Below, one piece after another: positions 7,375 through 15,175 of a stretch of 19,892 nt of DNA. The DNA is from Sphingomonadaceae bacterium (GTDB lineage Bacteria > Pseudomonadota > Alphaproteobacteria > Sphingomonadales > Sphingomonadaceae). Within the stretch, counting starts at the first letter, position 1; each line of letters starts with the position of its first letter. The position numbers and the translations under genes are program-made. The stretch is taken from the NCBI GenBank assembly GCA_004282995.1, contig SHLU01000018.1, positions 1-19,892 of the forward strand, read 5' to 3'. Under the pieces are notes generated by a model, which saw only the letters and a program-made list of their open reading frames with translations, did not search any database and was not told the origin of the DNA.

Positions 7375-8895
7375 ATGACCACCAGCTACGCTCGACAAAA
7401 TGAGCGCATTGAATCGATGCAAACTGCCGACCCATCGCCTGAGACGCGCCCGATCGTGACCCGTCCGGCAAGCGGCACAGGCGGTGCATTGGGCAGGAGC
7501 GGCTTCGCCTGGGCGGTCTTCGAATGGGCGCGCAATCCCTATTACATCCTGATCGTAATCTATATTTTCGCGCCCTATTTCGCGCGAGATATAATCGGTG
7601 CTGACTTGCTGGCAGGCGGCACCCTGGCCGGACTTGGAGCCGATGAAGCGCTCAGGACTGCCAACGCCCAAGGCCAGGCGACAATCGCATCGGTGACCAA
7701 ATGGGCCGGGTTTATCGCCGCCCTGACCGCCCCATTTCTCGGTGCGGCGCTTGATCGTGGGGGCCGGCTCAAACCGATACTGGCGCTGTTCCTCGGCAGC
7801 ATCGTGATATGTTCGGGCATGCTTTGGTTCGCCATGCCGGGCGGCGAAGGCTTGCCGGTATGGGCCATCATGGCGCTGCTGGTGACGGCCTATGTCAGCT
7901 ACACATATTCCGAGGTCACGCATAACGCGATGCTGTCGGTAGCGGGATCGCGAAATCGACTGTCGATGATCTCTGGAGTCGGCCTGGGGCTGGGGAATCT
8001 GGCCGCTGTGCTGATCTTCGTTGGCATTGCTCTTTTGCTTATCCTGCCCGGCGCAATCCAGTGGCCCTTTGCCGAACCGCAGTTCGGCATGGATCTCAGC
8101 CGGTTCGACCATGCCCGCATCGCTGGACCGATCTGTGCAGTTTGGCTCGCGGCGTTCTCGATCCCTTTCTTTCTCTACGCCCGCGATCCCGGTGTCCCTG
8201 GCGCAAGCTGGCGCATGGCAGTCAGCAGCGGCTTTCGCTCTGTGCTCAAGACCTTGCGCGAAGCAACCCACTACCCAGACCTGATGAAATTCCTCATCGC
8301 CCGGATGCTCTACGCCGATGGCATGGCAGCGCTATTGGCGCTCGGTGCGGTCTATGTCGCGCTATTCCTCGGATGGGGTTTCCTCGAGATGCTGTGCTAC
8401 GCCATCTTTGCTTCCGCCTGGGCATTCCTTGGCGGCATCTTCGGCGGATGGCTCGATGGCAAGGTTGGCGTCAAACGCGCGCTGATTATCGAGATCATCG
8501 GAATGGTGGCGACGCTGGTGCTGCAACTTTCCATAACCCGAGACAGCCTGTTCTTCGGACTGGTGGAAAATACCCGTATATGGGACGGGATCGTGTTCGC
8601 AACGCTGTCAGACCTTACCTACCTGTCGCTGATCAGCGTCGTTGCCGTGACTGCCACCGCCAGTATTTCGTCCAGTCGCACCATGCTCGTCACCCTCGCC
8701 CCGCCAGGCCGAAGCGGCGAGTTCTTCGGACTGTATGCCATAGCCGGGACAATCACGGTGTGGATGGGGCCATTGCTGGTTGAATTTTTTACCACCACCT
8801 TCAACGACCAGCGCATCGGCATGGCGTCGATATCGGTGCTGTTCGTGGCGGGGCTGGCAGTACTGGCCTTTGTCAGGATGCCGGAGCGGCAATAG
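7375..8895 (+). CDS. MFS transporter, UMF1/Atg22-like
   Basis: An inner-membrane carrier of about 506 residues with roughly a dozen hydrophobic segments spread along its length. The opening segment GFAWAVFEWARNPYYILIV resembles the W-x-x-(Y/F)-(D/E)-W-A start of the UMF1/Atg22 branch of the major facilitator superfamily. The substrate cannot be read from sequence. The start is uncertain: an in-frame GTG at 7333, a TTG at 7369 and ATGs at 7375 and 7414 are all possible. The best purine-rich site (GAGAGGGG, 7351-7358) has ideal spacing to the TTG at 7369 and is 16 bases from the ATG at 7375, so the TTG start deserves attention. The gene follows phaZ by 63 bases on the same strand and may be co-transcribed, but a role in PHA metabolism is unproven. 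Its 3' end overlaps that of the opposing hydrolase gene by 23 bases. Confidence 0.85.
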   Translation: MTTSYARQNERIESMQTADPSPETRPIVTRPASGTGGALGRSGFAWAVFEWARNPYYILIVIYIFAPYFARDIIGADLLAGGTLAGLGADEALRTANAQGQATIASVTKWAGFIAALTAPFLGAALDRGGRLKPILALFLGSIVICSGMLWFAMPGGEGLPVWAIMALLVTAYVSYTYSEVTHNAMLSVAGSRNRLSMISGVGLGLGNLAAVLIFVGIALLLILPGAIQWPFAEPQFGMDLSRFDHARIAGPICAVWLAAFSIPFFLYARDPGVPGASWRMAVSSGFRSVLKTLREATHYPDLMKFLIARMLYADGMAALLALGAVYVALFLGWGFLEMLCYAIFASAWAFLGGIFGGWLDGKVGVKRALIIEIIGMVATLVLQLSITRDSLFFGLVENTRIWDGIVFATLSDLTYLSLISVVAVTATASISSSRTMLVTLAPPGRSGEFFGLYAIAGTITVWMGPLLVEFFTTTFNDQRIGMASISVLFVAGLAVLAFVRMPERQ

Positions 8896-9781
8896 GCAGC
8901 CAATCGCGCAGGATCGCGTTGACCCTGTCGGGCGCATCCTGCTGGACCCAATGCGAGACGCCCGGCAAGCGCGCAATTTCGATATCGGGCACCCATTGTT
9001 CGTGCCCTTCCGAACAGCGGATATTGAGCGCCACATCCTCTTCGCCCCAAACCAGCAGCGTGGGCACGTCGACCTGGTAGTCGCCCAGATCGACCGAGCT
9101 CCGATGTCGCATCGCAGCGCGATAATAATTCACCATCGCCCTTGGTGCGCCTGACCGGTCAGCCGCTGCGGAATAAATCGCCCGCACCTCGTGTCCAAAG
9201 CGTTCCGGATTGCAGCTGGTCCGCTTAAATAACTCCCCGATGCCTCGGCCTCTGTTTGCTCCCAACCGGCGTTCGGGCAGCCAGGGAATCTGGAAGAAGA
9301 AAACATACCAGCTCTTCTTCAACTGCTCCCATCGCTTCAGCTCACGTTCGAGCACCTTTGGGTGCGGCACATTCATGATCACCAACCGCTCGATTGGGCG
9401 CAAATGCAGGATGGCGAAGGTCCAGGCAATGATTGCACCCCAGTCATGCGCGATCAGCGTTACCTTGCGCGCACCGCTGGCGTCGATCAGCGCGGTAATA
9501 TCCTGCGTCAGGTGGTCCAGCGCATAGTCCCGCACCGCGTGAGGCCGCGATGTCCCGCCGTAGCCGCGCAGATTGGGTGCCCAGACCCGATATCCCATTC
9601 CAGCCAGCAGCGGAATTTGGTTGCGCCAACTGTAATGAAGCTCGGGAAAGCCGTGTAAGCACAGAGCGAGGTGGTCGCCCTCGCCCGCCGTGGCGACCTC
9701 GAAGGTCAACCCATTGGCCTCGATCCACTCGATCGAGATCCCACTCGCCGTATCCGGATTCCAGCTCGGTTCTCTGTCCAT
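8873..9781 (-). CDS. Alpha/beta hydrolase, epoxide-hydrolase-like
   Basis: The 302-residue product follows the epoxide hydrolase pattern. It has an oxyanion-hole motif HGFPE (43-47), a nucleophilic aspartate in AHDWGA (Asp113), candidate lid tyrosines (SWYVFFFQIP, Tyr159; VNYYRA, Tyr219/220), an acid in WGEEDVAL (about 249) and a catalytic histidine in GVSHWVQ (His277). The expected reaction is hydrolysis of an epoxide to a diol; the natural substrate is unknown. The lid tyrosines favour an epoxide hydrolase over a haloalkane or fluoroacetate dehalogenase of the same fold, but those remain alternatives. No signal peptide is seen, so it is probably cytosolic. The ATG at 9781 has no clear ribosome binding site and no better start is nearby. 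It is transcribed divergently from the amidohydrolase across a 71-base gap and converges with the MFS gene. Confidence 0.85.
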   Translation of the reverse strand: MDREPSWNPDTASGISIEWIEANGLTFEVATAGEGDHLALCLHGFPELHYSWRNQIPLLAGMGYRVWAPNLRGYGGTSRPHAVRDYALDHLTQDITALIDASGARKVTLIAHDWGAIIAWTFAILHLRPIERLVIMNVPHPKVLERELKRWEQLKKSWYVFFFQIPWLPERRLGANRGRGIGELFKRTSCNPERFGHEVRAIYSAAADRSGAPRAMVNYYRAAMRHRSSVDLGDYQVDVPTLLVWGEEDVALNIRCSEGHEQWVPDIEIARLPGVSHWVQQDAPDRVNAILRDWLPIAAPAS

Positions 9782-9791
9782 CGCAGGAAAC

Positions 9792-9821
9792 TTAGCATCG
9801 CCAAGTCGGCTGTGCTATATC
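9792..9821 (+). promoter_or_regulatory. Possible promoter for the amidohydrolase gene
   Basis: TTAGCA (9792-9797) and TATATC (9816-9821) are 18 bases apart, and TG lies just before the -10 element. Transcription would begin near 9828, giving a short leader. This is a pattern match only. Confidence 0.3.
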
Positions 9822-9852
9822 GGTTGCAAATAGAAATGGGAGAGAGAGAATC

Positions 9853-11607
9853 ATGGCCAATTTCGATCTTGTCATTCGCGGAGGCACCGTCGTCGACGGT
9901 ACCGGTGAACCCCGATTTACCGGCGATGTCGCGATCAAGGACGGTTTGATTGCTCAGGTTGGCCAAGTCACCGGCTCGGGCGCGGACGAGATCGATGCCC
10001 ACGGCATGGTGGTCACCCCCGGCTTTGTCGATATCCATACCCACTATGACGGGCAGGCTACCTGGGACCAGGAAATGGCACCCTCGAGCTGGCACGGTGT
10101 CACAACGGTCGTGATGGGCAATTGCGGAGTAGGCTTTGCTCCGGCACGGCCTGACAAACACGAATGGCTGATTCAGTTGATGGAAGGGGTCGAGGATATT
10201 CCCGGCACCGCGCTTGCCGAAGGTATCACCTGGGAGTGGGAGAGCTTTCCCGAATATCTCGACGCGCTCGAGAAACTGCCGCGCACGGTTGATGTCGGCA
10301 CCCATGTCCCGCACGGCGCGGTGCGCGCCTATGTCCTGCAGGAACGCGAGGAGCCGGGCGCAGTCCCAACCGAAGACGATGTCGCGCAAATGGCGCAAAT
10401 CGTCGAGGAAGGCATACGGGCCGGTGCGCTCGGCTTCTCGACCAGCCGCACGGTGTTGCACAAGGACGTGAACGGCGTGCTGGTGCCGGGCACAACCGCC
10501 AATCCCGAGGAACTGGTCGAACTCGGCCGCGCGATGGGGCGTGCAGGACACGGCGTGTTCGAAATGGCCAGCGACCTGCGGCGCGAGTGGAACGAGTTTT
10601 CGTGGATGGGCGATCTCAGCCGCGAGACCGGCCTGCCCGTCACTTTCGCCGCATTGCAAAGCATTGCCAAGGAATTGCCGCTCGACGAGCAGATCGAGAC
10701 CATGCGCGCCGAGAACGACAATGGCGCCAACATCGTTGCCCAGATCGCGCTGCGCGGGAATGGCATCATCATGGCTTGGCAGGGCACAGTCCACCCCTTC
10801 GTGCTGCGTCCCAGCTGGAAGGCCATCGCTGAACTGACCTGGGAGGAACAGAAAGCCAAGCTACTCGACCCGGCGTTCAAGGCGCAGCTGCTGGCCGAGG
10901 CCAATGATTACTCCGAGGTAGCCGAGGATACCAAGGAAGTTGTCTTCGCCCTTACCAACGGTTGGGGTTTGATGTTCGAGATGGACGAGGATTTCGATTA
11001 CGAACCGCCGCAGGACGCAACCGTCCAGGCCCGCGCCGGTGTGGCAGGATCCGATCCGCAGGATTTCGCCTACGAAATGCTGTGCCGCGACGATTGCAAG
11101 GGCTTCATCTACTTTCCCATCCTCAATTACGCCGACGGCGACCTGGAATTCCTGCTTCCGCTCCAGCACAGCAACGATACGATAAATTCGCTGTCCGATG
11201 GCGGCGCGCACTGCGGGACGATCTGCGACGCGGCCTCGCCCACATTCATGCTCCAGCACTGGGTCCGCGATCGCCGGCGCGGAGATCGCATCAGCCTTGA
11301 AAACGCGGTTAAACGCCAGTGCCACGATACCGCGCGACTCTATGGGCTGGAAGATCGCGGGGTTCTCGCGCCAGGCTATCTGGCCGATCTCAACATCATC
11401 GACATGGACGCGCTCAAGCTGGGCAAGCCATGGCTCGCTTTCGACCTCCCGGCCGGCGGCCGGCGTCTCCTGCAAAAGGCCGATGGCTACGTCGCCACGA
11501 TCAAGAACGGCGAAGTCACATTTCGAAATGGCAAGTGGACCGGAGCAGCGCCTGGCGGGCTCATTCGCGGACCACAGCGCGTCGAAATGCTCGAGGCAGC
11601 CGAATGA
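9853..11607 (+). CDS. Amidohydrolase, N-acyl-D-amino-acid deacylase family
   Basis: The 584-residue product begins with the family's beta-sandwich strand (FDLVIRGGTVVDGTG) and the metal-binding VDIHTHYDGQ (His62, His64). A GNCGVG segment (Cys91) matches the metal-bridging cysteine of D-aminoacylases, and a catalytic-type aspartate sits in SDGGAH (Asp449). The canonical reaction is hydrolysis of an N-acyl-D-amino acid to the free D-amino acid, with zinc. The two usual histidines later in the barrel (family motifs THMR and SHHK) are not evident: the corresponding regions read VFEMASDL (235-242) and TFAALQS (264-270). Substrate and even reaction are therefore uncertain. The start is firm: GGGAGAGAGA (9838-9847) lies just before the ATG. 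The MDR oxidoreductase follows 82 bases later on the same strand. No secretion signal is visible. Confidence 0.85.
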   Translation: MANFDLVIRGGTVVDGTGEPRFTGDVAIKDGLIAQVGQVTGSGADEIDAHGMVVTPGFVDIHTHYDGQATWDQEMAPSSWHGVTTVVMGNCGVGFAPARPDKHEWLIQLMEGVEDIPGTALAEGITWEWESFPEYLDALEKLPRTVDVGTHVPHGAVRAYVLQEREEPGAVPTEDDVAQMAQIVEEGIRAGALGFSTSRTVLHKDVNGVLVPGTTANPEELVELGRAMGRAGHGVFEMASDLRREWNEFSWMGDLSRETGLPVTFAALQSIAKELPLDEQIETMRAENDNGANIVAQIALRGNGIIMAWQGTVHPFVLRPSWKAIAELTWEEQKAKLLDPAFKAQLLAEANDYSEVAEDTKEVVFALTNGWGLMFEMDEDFDYEPPQDATVQARAGVAGSDPQDFAYEMLCRDDCKGFIYFPILNYADGDLEFLLPLQHSNDTINSLSDGGAHCGTICDAASPTFMLQHWVRDRRRGDRISLENAVKRQCHDTARLYGLEDRGVLAPGYLADLNIIDMDALKLGKPWLAFDLPAGGRRLLQKADGYVATIKNGEVTFRNGKWTGAAPGGLIRGPQRVEMLEAAE

Positions 11608-11689
11608 GTGAATAGAGGGTGCGAAGTAACCGCTGCAAGGACCGGCCCCTCCCGCTTCAACTACACCTCCAACCTTCCGGAGAGAATTG

Positions 11690-12700
11690 ATGAAAGCAAT
11701 TCGTACGGGCGAAACGCCCTCCACGCTCGACGCGCTCGAACTGGTTGACCTGGATGACGCGCCTGCACCCGCTCGCGGCGAAATTACCGTCCGTTTGCGG
11801 GCTAGTTCTCTCAATTATCACGACTATGCCGTGGTCAAGGGAATGATTCCTACCGCACCGGGCCGTATCCCGATGTCTGATGGGGCCGGTGAAGTCATCG
11901 CAATCGGCGATGGGGTCACTGAATATGCTGTCGGCGACATGGTGGTCTCGACCTTCTTCCCCGACTGGCTTGATGGTGCTCCTCCAACGACGGCCTTCAC
12001 CCGCGTACCCGGTGACGGGATCGACGGCTATGCGCGCGAGAGTGTTACCGCGCCGACGCACTGGTTCACCCGCGCACCCGCAGGATACAGCGCCGCGCAG
12101 GCGGCTACCCTGACCTGTGCCGGGTTGACGGCCTGGCGTGCGCTGTTTGTAGACTACGCTCTCAAACCCGGCGACACCGTGCTCGTGCAGGGAACGGGCG
12201 GCGTTTCGATATTCGCGCTGCAATTGGCCAAAGCCGCCGGTGCGAACGTCATTGCCACCAGTTCGTCTGATGAAAAACTGGAGCGGGTGAAAGCCCTCGG
12301 GGCCGATCACGTCATCAACTACAAGCAGGTCGAGGCGTGGGGGCCGAAGGCGCTCGAAATTACGGGTGGCCGCGGGGTCGACTGCGTGGTGGAGGTGGGC
12401 GGACCCGGCACGCTCGACCAATCGATGCTGGCGGCGCGGATTGGCGGACACATCGCGCTGATTGGTGTTCTGACGGGTATAGCGGGGCCAGTTCAAACCG
12501 CGCTATTGTTTTCCAAGAACCTGACGGTGCAAGGCCTGACAGTCGGCAGCCGCGCAATGCAGATCGACATGATCGCCGCTATCGAGGCCAACGGACTCGA
12601 GCCGGTGATTTCCGATCACTTTGCGCTCGCAGATCTTGCCGACGCCTTCCGTCACCAGGAGGCGAACAGGCATTTCGGCAAAATCTGCGTTGATATCTAG
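11690..12700 (+). CDS. Zinc-independent MDR oxidoreductase (quinone reductase/alcohol dehydrogenase-like)
   Basis: A medium-chain dehydrogenase/reductase of 336 residues. The N-terminal GroES-like part contains SLNYHDYAVVKG, typical of this branch. The nucleotide-binding part contains VLVQGTGGVSIFALQLAKAAGA, followed by SSSDEKLERVKALGADHVINY. The four-cysteine structural zinc loop and the catalytic zinc cysteine are absent, which points to quinone oxidoreductase or enoyl-type reductases rather than a zinc alcohol dehydrogenase. It probably uses NAD(P)H; the substrate is unknown. The ATG at 11690 is preceded by GGAGAGA (11679-11685); a TTG one codon earlier is less likely. It lies 82 bases downstream of the amidohydrolase on the same strand and converges, with only nine bases between stops, on the DUF2855 gene. 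Confidence 0.88.
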   Translation: MKAIRTGETPSTLDALELVDLDDAPAPARGEITVRLRASSLNYHDYAVVKGMIPTAPGRIPMSDGAGEVIAIGDGVTEYAVGDMVVSTFFPDWLDGAPPTTAFTRVPGDGIDGYARESVTAPTHWFTRAPAGYSAAQAATLTCAGLTAWRALFVDYALKPGDTVLVQGTGGVSIFALQLAKAAGANVIATSSSDEKLERVKALGADHVINYKQVEAWGPKALEITGGRGVDCVVEVGGPGTLDQSMLAARIGGHIALIGVLTGIAGPVQTALLFSKNLTVQGLTVGSRAMQIDMIAAIEANGLEPVISDHFALADLADAFRHQEANRHFGKICVDI

Positions 12701-12709
12701 CGCCGCAAA

Positions 12710-13792
12710 TCAGGGCTCAATGACAATCCCGACCGACGGGTCAACTGTGCCGCCGAGAATCTCGAGATAGGCTGTCCGGGCTGCTTCCAACCCCTTGCGC
12801 GTGTCGACCGTCACGGTGGCGCCGACCACATCGAGGAAATAATGCCAGCTTTCGGCAATCTGGCGTCCGGCTCCTTCTGGCCCCAGTTCCTTGAACAATG
12901 CTACCGCGTGGTCAGGCGCAAAGAACAAGGTCGGGGTCGGACCGGGCAGATCGCCGGTAGATGCTTGCCCTCCCCCACGCTGCTCGACATGGGTTGCGCC
13001 GACAAGGCAGGAATATTTCAGGGCATCGCCAAAATGGCGGTGCAATTCGGCAAGAAGGCCCGCATTGCCGGCAAAATCGACTGTCACGCTGGCGTCGTGC
13101 CCCAGCGAACCGATATCGCTATAGGCGACCACGGCATCATAGAGGCCCGTACCTTGGACGAAATCCACATTGCTGGCCGAGGTCAGCCCGATTCGTCTGA
13201 CTTCCGGCGAACGCTGCCGCGCAACGGCCGCGAGCCCCAAGGCAGTTTTTGACGACGCGCTGGTGAGGATGACCTGCCGTGCCCCGAACCAGGTTTCATT
13301 GCGCATGAAGTATTCGATCAGGAAGCCGGTTTTGAACAATGGACCGAAAATCATCCGCTCATTCTCGCGAGCAGGGTCATGTTCTGGATCGGCGGCAAGC
13401 CGCGAATACTGGTTGTAGATCGGGCTCATCGGTTTGCGGTGCGCGGCGCTATCGACAAAGCCGCTCTTGGAAACATTGTCCGGCACGACGTCGAGATGCG
13501 TCGCCATCGGAAGATAACCATAGACCCGTTCGCCCACGTCGATCTCGGCATGATTACTCTCTATGACCTTGGCGTGACCCCACATGGGCACGATGCCGTG
13601 GCCATCGGCGGCAGGAAAGAAGTTCCAATAGCCAAATCCGTCTCCGACTACGGCGTAAGTGATATTATTCGCCGTGACGGAGAAACTCTCGATCTCCAGC
13701 CTCACGGCTCCGTCAGGCAGGGTGCCGTGATCAATGTCAGCAATATGCGTGGTGGCTAGTTCGTCTTTCTGGACGTGCACGGCTTGGGGCAT
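12710..13792 (-). CDS. DUF2855 family protein (MDR-related, function unknown)
   Basis: The 360-residue protein matches my knowledge of the DUF2855 family. It has the general shape of a medium-chain dehydrogenase: an N-terminal part with SFSVTANNITYAVVGDGFGYW and a DVGERVYGYLP turn, then a Rossmann-like part with VILTSASSKTALGLA (175-189) and VDFAGNAG. The classical GxGxxG nucleotide motif is replaced by a serine-rich SASSKTA. No catalytic residues can be assigned. The start at 13792 is well supported by an AGGAG about ten bases upstream on the minus strand. A strong hairpin abuts that ribosome binding site. It lies 77 bases downstream of dnaN on the same strand and converges with the MDR gene. 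A link to acyl or ketone chemistry is possible but unsupported. Confidence 0.82.
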   Translation of the reverse strand: MPQAVHVQKDELATTHIADIDHGTLPDGAVRLEIESFSVTANNITYAVVGDGFGYWNFFPAADGHGIVPMWGHAKVIESNHAEIDVGERVYGYLPMATHLDVVPDNVSKSGFVDSAAHRKPMSPIYNQYSRLAADPEHDPARENERMIFGPLFKTGFLIEYFMRNETWFGARQVILTSASSKTALGLAAVARQRSPEVRRIGLTSASNVDFVQGTGLYDAVVAYSDIGSLGHDASVTVDFAGNAGLLAELHRHFGDALKYSCLVGATHVEQRGGGQASTGDLPGPTPTLFFAPDHAVALFKELGPEGAGRQIAESWHYFLDVVGATVTVDTRKGLEAARTAYLEILGGTVDPSVGIVIEP

Positions 13793-13805
13793 CGGAAGCT
13801 CTCCT

Positions 13806-13828
13806 CTAGGTCGCGAAACGCAACCTAG
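13806..13828 (-). promoter_or_regulatory. Perfect hairpin next to the DUF2855 ribosome binding site
   Basis: On the minus strand CTAGGT and ACCTAG are perfect 6-base arms. Inside them sits a T-G wobble pair, then GCG paired with CGC around a TTT loop, so the RNA would form an unbroken 10-pair stem. The AGGAG ribosome binding site starts right after the stem. As DNA it is also a near-perfect dyad that a dimeric regulator could bind. It could alternatively act downstream of dnaN, but it lacks a T-run. Confidence 0.5.
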
Positions 13829-13869
13829 CGGGGCTGCCAGTGGGATGCGAGCCTAGACTTCGTTCGCCG

Positions 13870-14997
13870 TCAAACGCGCATCGGCATGAGGACATATAGA
13901 GCCGGGCTCTTCTCGTCCTTGCGGATCAAAGTGGGTGCGCCGGCATCAGCCAGGTGCAATTCGACGATGTCGCTGTCGATCTGGCCAAGGATATCCTTGA
14001 GGTAATTTGCGTTGAAGCCGATCTCGAAGCCTTCGGCGCTGTATTCCGCCGAGAGCTCTTCTGCCGCCGTGCCATTATCCGGCGAAGTGACCGACAGCGT
14101 AACCTTGTCGGTATCCAGCCCCATCTTGACCGCGCGCGTTTTCTCGGTGGCAATAGTTGCGACACGGTCGACACCTTCGAAGAAGCTCTTGGGATCGACC
14201 TTGAGCAGTTTGTCGTTACCGGTTGGGATAACGCGGCTGTAATCAGGGAAGGTGCCGTCGATCAGCTTGGATGTGAGCACCGTCCCGCCTTCGCCGCCGA
14301 GCGTGAAGCGGACCTTGCTGGCCGACAGGTCGACCAGGACATTGCCATCCATCCGCTCTTCCAGCAGCTTGCGCAGCTCCGCCACAGCTTTGCGCGGCAC
14401 GATTATGTCGGGCATGCCCTCGGCGCCTTCGGGCCGGGCAATGGTGTAGCGAGCGAGGCGATGGCCGTCGGTGGCAGCGGCCTTGAGAACAGGCTCGTCA
14501 TCATCGGACACATGGAAAAAGATACCGTTGAGGTAATAACGCGTTTCTTCGGTGCTTATGGCGAAGCGGGTGCGATCGATCAGTTCGGCCAGCGTGCGCG
14601 CGGGAATTTCGAAGCGGGTCGGAAGATCGCCCTCGACGATGACCGGAAAATCATCCTTCGGCAGCGTAGGCAACTGGAAGCGGCTGCGTCCCGCCTTCAC
14701 TGTCATCCGGTTGTCGGCAACTTCCAGACTGACCTGCGAACCATCGGGCAGCTTGCGCGCGATGTCGAACAGAAGATGCGCCGAGACAGTGGTCGAGCCA
14801 GCGGTTTCCACATTCGCCGCATCCACGCTCTCGACCACTTGCAGGTCGAGATCGGTGGCCATCACCTTGACCGCGTTGTCGGTGCTCGCCTCGATCAGAA
14901 TGTTGGACAGGATCGGTATGGTGTTGCGTCGTTCGACAACCGACTGGACGTGGGAGAGGCAACGAAGAAGCGTTGCGCGTTCGATGGTGGCCTTCAT
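13870..14997 (-). CDS. dnaN: DNA polymerase III beta subunit (sliding clamp)
   Basis: The ring-shaped processivity clamp of the replicative polymerase, a homodimer around DNA. The 375-residue product has the normal length and the three clamp domains (about 1-125, 126-250, 251-375). It begins MKATIERATLLRCLSHVQSVVERRNTIPILSN, shown here only to about residue 20 as MKATIERATLLRCLSHVQSV. Other signatures are the TDGHRLA motif (about 176), the TFPDYSRVIP stretch and the terminal YVLMPMRV that forms the partner-binding pocket. The start at 14997 follows a GAGAG at good spacing. The gene stands apart from dnaA and recF, between fabG (178 bases upstream) and DUF2855 (77 bases downstream). The upstream spacer can hold its own promoter, so separate transcription is likely. 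Confidence 0.97.
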   Translation of the reverse strand: MKATIERATLLRCLSHVQSVVERRNTIPILSNILIEASTDNAVKVMATDLDLQVVESVDAANVETAGSTTVSAHLLFDIARKLPDGSQVSLEVADNRMTVKAGRSRFQLPTLPKDDFPVIVEGDLPTRFEIPARTLAELIDRTRFAISTEETRYYLNGIFFHVSDDDEPVLKAAATDGHRLARYTIARPEGAEGMPDIIVPRKAVAELRKLLEERMDGNVLVDLSASKVRFTLGGEGGTVLTSKLIDGTFPDYSRVIPTGNDKLLKVDPKSFFEGVDRVATIATEKTRAVKMGLDTDKVTLSVTSPDNGTAAEELSAEYSAEGFEIGFNANYLKDILGQIDSDIVELHLADAGAPTLIRKDEKSPALYVLMPMRV

Positions 14998-15080
14998 CGG
15001 TGATACTCTCGTTTCAAGGGCGCCCGCAGGTCACGATTTCCCCACCGGAATCGCCCCGGGCGCCGGGAAAATGCCGTTAA

Positions 15081-15108
15081 ACCCTAGCGCACCTGTAACG
15101 CCTCGCAA
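15081..15108 (-). promoter_or_regulatory. Possible dnaN promoter
   Basis: On the minus strand TTGCGA (15103-15108) is followed after 16 bases by TAGGGT (15081-15086). It is the best -35/-10 pair I see in the 178-base fabG-dnaN spacer. The rest of the spacer holds short GC-rich inverted repeats near 15018-15067 and no gene. Confidence 0.3.
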
Positions 15109-15175
15109 GGAGTTAGCGCCGACGGACCGGATTCCTTGGGGATAACCCGGCCACGAAGGCAATTTACGGGCGGTT

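Noticed and set aside
7321..8271. Long open frame opposite the MFS gene
   Set aside because: It lies wholly antisense to clear membrane-protein coding, is rich in His, Gln and Arg as shadow frames of high-GC genes are, and shows no family motif.
8873..9781. Haloalkane dehalogenase as the identity of the alpha/beta hydrolase
   Set aside because: The HDWG nucleophile is shared, but the lid tyrosines and HGFPE pattern fit epoxide hydrolases better.
9706..10794. Minus-strand open frame opposite the amidohydrolase
   Set aside because: Antisense to a gene with clear metal-binding motifs and a strong start; no motif of its own.
13954..15003. Long open frame opposite dnaN
   Set aside because: It is the mirror of a certain clamp gene and has no recognisable domain or convincing ribosome binding site.
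15018..15067. GC-rich inverted repeats (GGGCGCCC; CCCGG-GCG-CCGGG) and two GANTC sites near dnaN
   Set aside because: Short repeats of this kind are expected by chance at this GC content, and two GANTC sites in 178 bases are not clearly above expectation, so I do not claim methylation control.
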